Shown: one piece after another, positions 55,781 to 64,000 of the stretch
Position numbering within the stretch: the first letter of the stretch is position 1
Layout of the letters: each line of letters starts with the position of its first letter
NCBI GenBank assembly: GCA_963691705.1
Contig: OY829544.1
Location: 5,215,501 to 5,279,500, forward strand
Direction: 5' to 3'
Origin: Viola odorata
Taxonomy: Eukaryota; Streptophyta; Magnoliopsida; Malpighiales; Violaceae
Length of the DNA stretch: 64,000 nt
The notes under the pieces: model-generated
Database searches by the model: none
What the model saw: only the letters and a program-made list of their open reading frames with translations
Told to the model about the DNA's origin: nothing
Translations under genes and position numbers: made by a program

Positions 55781-56281
55781 TGTAAATGGCGAAAGGAGGG
55801 ATTAGTGTTGCGAAATGAAATTGGGTGAAAATTTGGGAGGGAATTGGAGAAGGAATTGGCAAATCTCCATCGGTGCTCGCGTTGAAAATGTGAGAGAGCA
55901 AGCAGCAGTGTAGCTGGTCTTCACGCGGTAGTTGAAGGGCAGGCTGGTAATAGCACCAACAGGAACAGTTGTTCCTTAATCTGTGTGCCCGGTCGCGAAA
56001 CGACATTGTTTCGCGACCGGAGGGAGTAATATTTTTGGTAGTTTCGACAACCAATCATCAATTAGAAAGAAGGTCCAAAACAATAAGTCTGATTTTCAAT
56101 TCATTCGTCTCTTCTTCTTTCTCTGCAATATTCTGAGTACAATATGAATATATAACAAATATTAGTGCCCTAACTATCAAGCAATCGATGGCTCCTTTGG
56201 GCTCATCAATTGTCATGAACTCGTAATTGGTTTTTATTTTTCCAGTTAATTTGTTCACAGGGACATACAACCATTGTATCT

Positions 56282-59200
56282 TTACAAGGCGGCAAAGTCT
56301 TTATATGCTTCTGAGACCAGTTCTTCTTCCTCCCATTCGTCGCGGTAGCTTACTGGCATGAGATGCCTGCTTTTGCTACTTGATATGTACATCTGCTTCC
56401 TCCATTCTTCAATGGCAGGTGACCCGGACTGAGAAGCGAGCCAGTTGAGATGGTCAAACTGCAAAATGACATTATTCCCAACGTTAGAAGATCACAGACA
56501 ACAAATCAATCAGCAATGAGCACATAGCATCTAATATGTATACAAAGAGCTTAGAAAAGAAAATGTTATTGCAACTAGTAATTAGATGTCCAAATAGTGT
56601 ATCAAAGGCCTTTGAGGTTACACTTGTAAAGAAACTGTTTGATGAGTGAAAATCTCAGTTAAATTTTGTACATTTGGTAAATACTATTAGAATGAGAAGA
56701 GTATTTGATCATTTTACGTCGTATAGTTTCCTCACCATTGAACATCATGCTTGAAGAAGATTATTAAATATGTGAAACCTTCAAAATAAGCTGGAAGACA
56801 ATCAATGGACTTTTGGAATGTTTCGTATGAAGGGACACCTTACAACATAGGGTCAACTAGCGCGACAATTAGAGAAGGCTCACCTGAGAACCCTCTAGGT
56901 TATGAGTCTGACGTCTGGGTATGTTGGAAGCTTCAAGTGCCATGTAGAAGGTTTCAATATCTTCCATCATCTCATCAGGTGATGGAAGCACTACTCGACC
57001 AGATAAAACACCTGCAATCCACTTGCTTTCAAGTTCAGACGTGGGAAAAGGGGCAACCTAGAACAATTATAATGGAATGACTGTTAAAGTTGAACATTCT
57101 ATCAAAATAATGGAATCTAAGATTGAAAATTAACCTTAAATGGTATCCCAACAAATGAAAGCCATGGCGCCAAATGTGGTGGGAAAACATGCTTGTATAA
57201 TGGGCCTACACGATTGTCATCTACGGTGACGACACCATTTGTTTCAAGAAAAGGGAAGTGATACTTGTACCTGAAGACAAAATCAATTTCACCTGACTAT
57301 TAAGTCCTGCATTTCAGTTGTATTGTATCCTATTTGGCACTTGAACAAAGGACAAGCTACTCCTAAGAACAAAAGAAGATTACCCTGTGCAGTGCAGAAT
57401 GATGTCAGCAAAGACAACCTTCCCGTTATGGAATACCACAGAACCATCCTTGTGTGCACTTTCTATCTACATCATGCCAGCAAATACAAGCATCTTAGAG
57501 CTACAACTTCACAATTCTCATGATTGCCACCTACTCTAAACTTGGGTGAAAACTTTTACCGTAGAATGAAGCCAAAGATTACCATATCCATGCTCTTTTT
57601 CATATGTTTCACATGCAACTCCTCTTGATGAAATATGGACTTCTTTGGCAATCTCAGCAAGTTCCCTAGATATGTCAACAGCACTTGCTGAATTGCCAAT
57701 CAAAATTACCACCTGTTCAGGAAGGAATATTGAGCCAACAAAAGATAATTAGATCTTTGAAAAGAAAACACGGTTAGTATTATAGGGTTAAAAAAATCCA
57801 AACAGCAAAATAAATAAACACAGTTTGTCAATGTTGTTCTAGGAAGAAGGAAATAGAATCACAAATCCACAGAAAACTCAATAGTGTAAGAGTTATGATT
57901 TGCTCACAAACTCACAGTAAAATACTGACAGTCACAGAAAGGTTACCCTATTGTTTTATCCAACCCTATAGCTTATTGGGGAAAGGAGCACGTCCTCACT
58001 CAAACAATAAATTTCATAGGAGGAGTAAGATCGTAGCGTATTTTCTCTTCTTTTATCTACAGCTTAAGGTAACATGCAGTGTTCAAAAAACTAAAGCATA
58101 TGGATGCATTCAATCGTGGAAAAGGAGTGCCACCAGTAAGTTATCAATCGCACCATTCTGCATCTTTTCATTCTTTAAGTCCTCGTAGGCCCTTTTCATT
58201 ACATTGAGGGAAGCAAAGGACCTATCAAGCCTTGCAAAAGATCAGATTGAATTTTCCATTAGCGTTGTAGTTTTTCATGGAGGGCTTTCCTTGCATTTAT
58301 TGCACCTTTCCTTGTCCTTTCCTTCTCCACGCATTAGATACATTGCATTGCATTTCAATAGAGCAGGAAGTAGAAGTGAAAAGCTTTTGCTTGTAATCCA
58401 TTAAAAATCTATGAACTTATGGAACACAGAACAGTGCCTCAACTGCCAAGTACACGTCTGCTTGCTTATAGAAATGTCTACAACATCCATGAGGCACAAA
58501 AATTACTAATATTCATGCTTTCAGACCAATTGAAATGACATAATTTGTGAAATCTAAGAGCGAAGCAAGTTCATAAATCTAGTAATGTTAAGTCAGACAA
58601 AGGCTGCAACTCAAGCGATCCATACGAGATGAGGAAAAGTTGAAACCTAACATATACCTGATCTTGAAAGCTCTCAGGAGTACGATAATTGTGGCTATGC
58701 AATTGCATCCCTGGCCAAGAACTGATCCCTGAAAAGAAAATAATCAACCAGGAAAACTTAAAAATAGCAGAGTTAAGCACAACCCTATTTGTAATTTTCA
58801 AAATTCCATTCAGAGGACATGACTATTTGGTATCCTAGTTCTTACTTTTCTTACTGTTCTTGTGTTATGTTATGATATGAACGACTAATCCACACAAATA
58901 ACATACCTCACCGCATCAGTTTTATGCAGGCCATGAACCAATCCAAACAAAATACGAAAAGAAACAAAAGAACATCTTAAAGTTCAAGACTCTAAGGCAA
59001 CTACCTGGTACTTCTGCTATTCGAGGCTCAGTGAAATGCCCACTACAAACAACAATAGCATCATAGACCTCTTCATCAACGCTATCACTTGTCTTCCCTT
59101 TAGATTTCACTTTCCAATTCTTCTTCCCATCATCACTCTTACCTTCCTCCAAACACCACACTTTCAACACTTCAGTCTCAAACCTGACCATCTTGTCTAC

Positions 59201-59584
59201 CTCAAACTCCCCCGCAAAATCCTCCAGATACAAAAGCACTTCTCTGTGACTCGGAAATCTTCTCGAATCCCTCCCTTCACAAACTCTTGGTACAAACGGG
59301 TAGTCTGTAAAACCCATTACTTCTCTGGGCAAATTTGTGCGGAGGGATTCATAGAGACTTGAGTGGATGATGGGTCGGGTAGGGTCAAGGCCTAAAGGGT
59401 CTCGCTCCACCTGGGGATTGTACACCCAGGTGCCACCCACTTGCTTTTCACGCTCAAAGACTACAACTTTGTGTCCTTCACGGCGGAGCTCGCGCGCGGC
59501 GATTAGACCGCCAGCGCCAGCGCCGATGACAGCCACCTGGCGGGAGACGAGTGGAGGGAGGGCCTGGCACCGCGGGATGGGCAT
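56282..59584 (-). CDS. Flavin-containing monooxygenase, FMO GS-OX-like (copy 2)
   Basis: Seven exons: 59005-59584, 58658-58728, 57560-57712, 57384-57466, 57135-57270, 56884-57057 and 56282-56458, giving 457 aa. Exons 1-6 have exactly the lengths of copy 1 (580, 71, 153, 83, 136, 174). The FAD motif is VAVIGAGAGGLIAARELRRE, the FMO signature lies in WPGMQLHSHNYRTPESFQDQ, and the NADPH loop is GNSASAVD. The last exon stops nine residues earlier than copy 1 (ends KDFAAL). The open frame continues upstream to an ATG at 59749, but the start at 59584 (MPIPRCQALPPL) aligns with copy 1. Tandem duplicate; substrate unknown. Confidence 0.92.
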
Positions 59585-59749
59585 AGGTGAACGGTTGATT
59601 GTGGCGGTAGTGATCAGTCGAAATGACGTGGCGGCAGCTGCATGTATCACATTAATAAAAATGTTGACCATTTTGGTTCCTGGTGGTTGCTGATTGAACT
59701 GCTTCAGTCCCTTAACCGCTCGCATCAGGGTGAAAATTTGCACTCCCAT

Positions 59750-61855
59750 TAACTTGAAAGTTTGTCAGTAAGAGTCTAAAATCCATTTTTTTCTTTTTGT
59801 TATTTAGTTTCTAGGTAGTAAATCTTTTACTACTTACTTTTTTTTCAGAATTTAGAGTTTGTTTCAAGATCTCCATTCCCACCGGCTTGGGAAGTGAAAG
59901 CTTGAAAAAATCCTCTCAATTACGGAAAAAAATAAATAATAAATGCACTATTTTGTTTTACGTACTTAAATAAAAGTTTATTGGTCTTATTGATATTGTG
60001 TTTTTTTTTCTCAACTCATTAAAGTTACCCAAAATGTTTTATTTTATTAAAAATTTCATCACTTTTGTATTTAATTTGTATTCATTTTATCTATCTTAGG
60101 TGACACTTTAGTTCAACATTTATAAAAAAAATCACTTAGAACTAAGCAATACAAAATCCACCATTAGAGTTTACTCACTTTTAGTTCGATCGGAAATTTC
60201 ATGTACTTCATGTTAAAACCTACCATATTTAAGGTTCATTAAGCTTTCAGGTCAATTTGAAACCTCATTGATTCATCGACTCCGTTACAATTTATTGGAT
60301 AAATAAAAATTTGTAGGTATATTTATTGTAATGTTATTGCCCGTTATGAATCCAAATCTTCATGGGTTTTTTCGTTAGACCTCATTTCATTTAGAAATTC
60401 ATTCTATCATTACCCTTTTATTTAACTTTTATTTATTTTATCTATTCGACGTGAGATATTGGTCCGTACACCCCAACACTCTCTGAAATTGTTGTTGTGT
60501 ATTTCATACTCTCTGAAAGCTGAGATAATTAATAATAATTAAAATAAATAAACATAAAATAAATGATGATAATAGTTTTTCCAGCACATAAGAGTTGTAA
60601 TTCAATTAGTTAATGTATGCTTCGTATTATACTAATATAACCAATTTTTTAATTAAAAAAATGGTCAGGTGTATCTTAGCTAACTTGGAAGCAGCTTCTA
60701 CTTCCAGTAAAACTTGGGTAGATCATGATCTACCTACATCATGATGTAAGATGATGACACGTGTCCAAAAATGTCAAGAATAGTGGTATTCTAGCACTAT
60801 TTGGGGCATGTGTCATCATCCTAGATCATGATCTACCCAAGTTTTTTCCCTTCTACTTCCCTTGTTTATGTCTATTAAAGGTCAGAACTGGACTGTAACG
60901 ATAGTCAAGAATATAATTAATTAATATATATATAAAAGATAACTGACGTGTGGTCCACGTCTATATGAGTGAGTAGGACCCACATAATTTTCAAATTTTT
61001 TTTTTTACCATGTTGGAAAATAGTACGCCATGTAAGAAGATAAAATATATTTTTTAAAATCTGAAATTATTTATTTTAGAGATATAAAAAAGGGTTTGCA
61101 CATGTCCTCTCTGGGCCTTCCCTTAGGCTGGATTTCTCTACGCCCATTATGCTGTAATGTTTTCCTTTTTACTATCTAAGCCCACTATGCTTGTTAGACT
61201 TGGGCTTTGTTTCTTGCCTGATCCTGTTACTTGTAATCCAAATTGGGCTTCAGTCCTTGTTGAACATTAATCAACAATTCACTTGGTAAAAAAAAGTCCT
61301 CTTTATTTCCATCCTATGCTCCGGAAGATAATAGACGTAAGCACGATGTTTGTCTTGTGACCACAGAGCAGAGCCATTAGCATTGGAGGCAGAGGAAAAG
61401 AATGAGCCGTAGGTTGGCTTGTTAATGTTGTCATAAAACTATTTCTTTTTTTATATTTAATATTTTCAATAACTTCCCTGAATAATTATTTTGGAATACT
61501 ATTTATTAGTTTTTCTTACATGGAAAGTTACCTATTTTTATTTTTTAAAATAATTTTTGGCAGTATTTATTTATTTATTTAAAATTGATTATATTATTAG
61601 TTTTAATAAAATTGGTTATATTATTAGTTTTAATTACAATATCAAGATCGAACTCAATACCTACATTATAGAAATAATATGTACCAATCGCTCGAACTAC
61701 AACATCATGTGCTTCATCGCATCACTCTTAATATTTAAATTATTTGTTAACAACGTCATTATTAATTAAGCATTTAAAGACCACATTAGTAAAATTAACG
61801 CCATTAGCCTAGCCAAAAAGAAACACCATTAGTTATTAGTTATAGTTAACTAATA
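59750..61855. other. Intergenic with one hairpin element
   Basis: AT-rich sequence with no gene. It includes the hairpin at 60711-60842, an (AT)n run near 60920, and short low-complexity open frames. Confidence 0.55.
60711..60842. repeat. Hairpin MITE
   Basis: The left end AACTTGGGTAGATCATGATC is repeated inverted at the right end as GATCATGATCTACCCAAGTT. Inner arms continue with GATGATGACACGTGTCC and GGCATGTGTCATCATC around a short spacer. The palindrome is about 130 bp in total. Confidence 0.8.
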
Positions 61856-64000
61856 CTCCATATGTTTCTTAATATTTGACGTCCAGACCCAAATCATACA
61901 GATTAAGGTAGGTCCAGTCATCACTGTGCAAGTCCAGCTTTTTGTCATTTCTTGTCTGTGAACCGTACAGCTCCAACGGTCACATTTTTTAAGCTTTTAC
62001 GCTTTTAAAATGAAACCCAACACCAACTTCTCCTTCCCTCTTTCTCTCCTCTCTTTCTTCGGCAAATTCTCTCTTCCCAATAAAATTGGTTCAAAATTTT
62101 CATCCACTTCAACCCTAGCCCGCACAATTTTTTGGCAAAATTTGGGCAAAAACTCAATTTCAAATCATTTCCCTCCTTCCCAAATAACCTCAATTTGTTT
62201 GAAATGGAGTATGGGTTTCAAATTTTAGTCTCCCTCTTCTTTCATTTTCAAATCTTCTCTTCTCCTAAAACTCTTTCCATTAGGTATGAAATGAGTTCTT
62301 CATTACCCGACCTCAATGAATTCCTAATCACTCCTCAATCCCCTATAAGTAACTGGCCTGGCCTTGATGATTTAGCATCGAATTGTTCTGGTATTTTAGA
62401 AACCCAAAATCACACACTTGTCTGCGATGAAGAGGTTGAGCAACCTATCAACATTCCATACTTGAACCAGGCACCACAAGGCTCGCAATTGGGATCTCAA
62501 GGTTATTCATTCCATCTCAATTTGCTAACTTCATTTTCCAAACACTGTTCTGCCATTGTGCTGACCATGTTAACGGTTGAACTGGTTAGGGCGCAGGAAA
62601 GAACTAACCACCGCTACACGACTTGCTGCATATGAAAGCCTGTTGGAAAGAATGAAAGATGGGATATTGAAGAAAGGAGCAACCAGGGAGGTAGTTGTTA
62701 TGCTTGGAGTTGGAATTCGATCAATACAGAGGTTGTGGAAACGTGCAAGAGAGTCAAGTAACCACAACCATGCAAATTTTAGAGTGAAAAATTATGGTCG
62801 AAAAAGAATTGAATTTGTGGTTGCTAAATTGAAAGAGGGAGCCATCAGGCGCCACACGAATGCCACCAGACCCTCATTGACACAGGACAATCTCACCAGT
62901 AGAATCAATCATTGTCTCTCTAATTTCGACCCAACCACAGTACCACTTCAGCCAGTATTCAACCAGATGGAGAACATAGTTTATATCGACGAGAAGTGGT
63001 TCTATTTGAGCAAGAGATCACAAACTTATTATCTCCTATGTGGTGAGAATGATCCACTAAGAATCATTAAAAACTCTAATTTCATTCCTAAAGTGATGTT
63101 CTTAGATGATGTTGCGAGGCTAAGGTATGACTCCAATAGCTTTTGTACTTTTGATGGAAAGATTGGGGTATTCCCACTAGTTGAATCTGTTGTTGCTGTT
63201 AGATAGAGTCAAAATAGGTCTCGTGGTACAATTGAGGTTAAACTCATTGCTAACAAGTTATAGCCAATAAGTGGCCTACGGAGAGTATTATGGATCGGAT
63301 TTTTATTCAACAAGATAATGCCAAGACCCATATTCACACTAATGATGTTGAATTCTTGTATGCAGTTCAGAAAAGTGGATTGAATATGTGTCTAGCTTAT
63401 CAGCCTCCTAACTCTCCTGATTTGAACGTGTTGGACCTTGGATTCTTTAGAGAAATTCAATCATTGCAAAGTAAAGAGTGTGCAAAGTCAATTGTTGAAT
63501 TGGTTGCAGCTGTTGAGGATGCATACCATCAATTTTCAGTCAAGAAAAGCAATTACATTTAATTAACATTGCAGTCATGCATGATTGAAGTATTGAAATG
63601 TCTTGGTTCAAACTGCTACAAGATTCCTCACATTAAGAAGAATGCACTTGCAAGATCAGAGTCTTTACCATCAAGATCGCAGTATTTTCAAGAGATTTAT
63701 GCTAATGCATTAGCTCATGTCTCTCCATAAAACCTATTAAGTGATTGTTCTCACCGTGTTTTGCTTTTGTTTACTATGGCAAATAATGTATGAATTGGTT
63801 ATTTTGCAAAAAATTGTGTTGAATTACCAGAATTTGCATTTTGCACAGAACAGGGTGAAGAATTGAAGTTGTATATGTTAATAGGATTTTTTGTGGCAGG
63901 GATAGGGACTGTGTTCTACAACTGGGAGTTTTTTTGTGCTCGATTCTGTTGGGCGTGTGAAGAATTGGATGAAGATTTGAAGATGTATATGATTTTTGTA
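61856..64000 (+). mobile_element. Second mariner-like element (right end outside window)
   Basis: The left terminus CTCCATATGTTTCTTAATAT follows TA (61854-61855) and resembles Stowaway/mariner ends. The plus strand carries a DD39D transposase relic. No inverted right terminus is seen before base 64000, so the element runs beyond the window. Confidence 0.72.
62291..63730 (+). pseudogene. Mariner-like transposase (DD39D), broken
   Basis: Exon 1 (62291-62501) starts MSSSLPDLNEFLITPQSPIS. A predicted intron 62502-62589 joins it in phase to the HTH region (GRRKELTTATRLAAYESL then LGVGIRSIQRLWKRA). The catalytic domain has IVYIDEKWF, IFIQQDNAKTH and SPDLNVLDLGFF, with 39 residues between the last two aspartates. 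Damage: TAG at 63204-63206, another stop near 63262, a frameshift and deletion before 63290, and TAA at 63560-63562. It preserves the N-terminal region that the intact-looking transposase at 54776-55780 lacks. It is non-functional. Confidence 0.85.

Larger units (their letters stand above)
51112..56026 (-). mobile_element. Mariner-like element with three ORFs (4,915 bp)
   Basis: The ends are CTCCCTCCGGTCGCG at 51112 and its inverted copy CGCGACCGGAGGGAG at 56026, flanked by TA (51110-51111 and 56027-56028), as in plant Tc1/mariner and Stowaway elements. Each end also contains an internal palindrome. The minus strand carries a DD39D transposase near the right end. The rest holds a plus-strand DLN-motif ORF, a minus-strand coiled-coil ORF and two tandem repeat arrays. 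This is larger than a simple one-gene mariner-like element. It sits between the two FMO paralogues. Confidence 0.88.

Noticed and set aside
59585..59749. Longer N terminus for FMO copy 2 from ATG 59749
   Set aside because: The extra 55 residues have no counterpart in copy 1, whose start aligns with 59584. It remains a minor possibility as a targeting extension.

Overview
The window looks like a gene-sparse, transposon-rich stretch of a flowering-plant (probably eudicot) nuclear genome. It is AT-rich, its genes carry GT-AG introns, and it encodes plant-specific families: SAUR, vacuolar processing enzyme, chloroplast EF-G and FMO GS-OX-like monooxygenases. Almost every kind of plant DNA transposon is present. 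I cannot name the species. INTACT GENES, left to right: a single-exon SAUR gene (+, 133-618); a nine-exon vacuolar processing enzyme/legumain (-, 8546-11985, 493 aa); a single-exon NDUFAF6-like complex I assembly factor (-, 16329-17234, 301 aa); a seven-exon Hsp70-Hsp90 organizing protein (+, 29249-32362, 580 aa) with a perfect heat-shock element upstream; a four-exon chloroplast elongation factor G (-, 33334-37046, 792 aa), convergent with HOP; and two tandem seven-exon FMO paralogues (-, 47535-50756 and 56282-59584) with identical lengths for exons 1 to 6. These are ordinary housekeeping, stress and specialised-metabolism genes and do not form a pathway. MOBILE DNA fills most of the rest. 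2091-5765 is a PIF/Harbinger-type element (TAA target duplication) that holds pieces of three unrelated genes: a chloroplast DnaJ, the R-SNARE YKT6 and an LRR receptor kinase. 6944-8164 and 12818-15750 are related hAT elements; the second carries a broken TTF/MYM-type transposase. 18131-19660 and 19678-20705 are adjacent Mutator-like elements, and the second encloses an exon-like coiled-coil segment. About 21.5-28.5 kb is a decayed Harbinger element with both its genes, next to an Ac-like hAT (25630-28250) with a perfect 8-bp target duplication. About 38.3-44.7 kb is an Athila-like Ty3/gypsy cluster on the minus strand, broken by a solo LTR (41065-42558). 51112-56026 is a 4.9-kb mariner-like element with three ORFs, lying between the two FMO genes. 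From 61856 a second, broken mariner-like element runs to the window edge. The strongest candidates for something new are the three-source gene-capturing Harbinger element (with a phase-compatible DnaJ-YKT6 exon pair) and the mariner-like element carrying two accessory ORFs. Boundaries rest on terminal repeats and target duplications read by eye. Exon borders rest on splice sites and reading-frame continuity. No database search or alignment was run.
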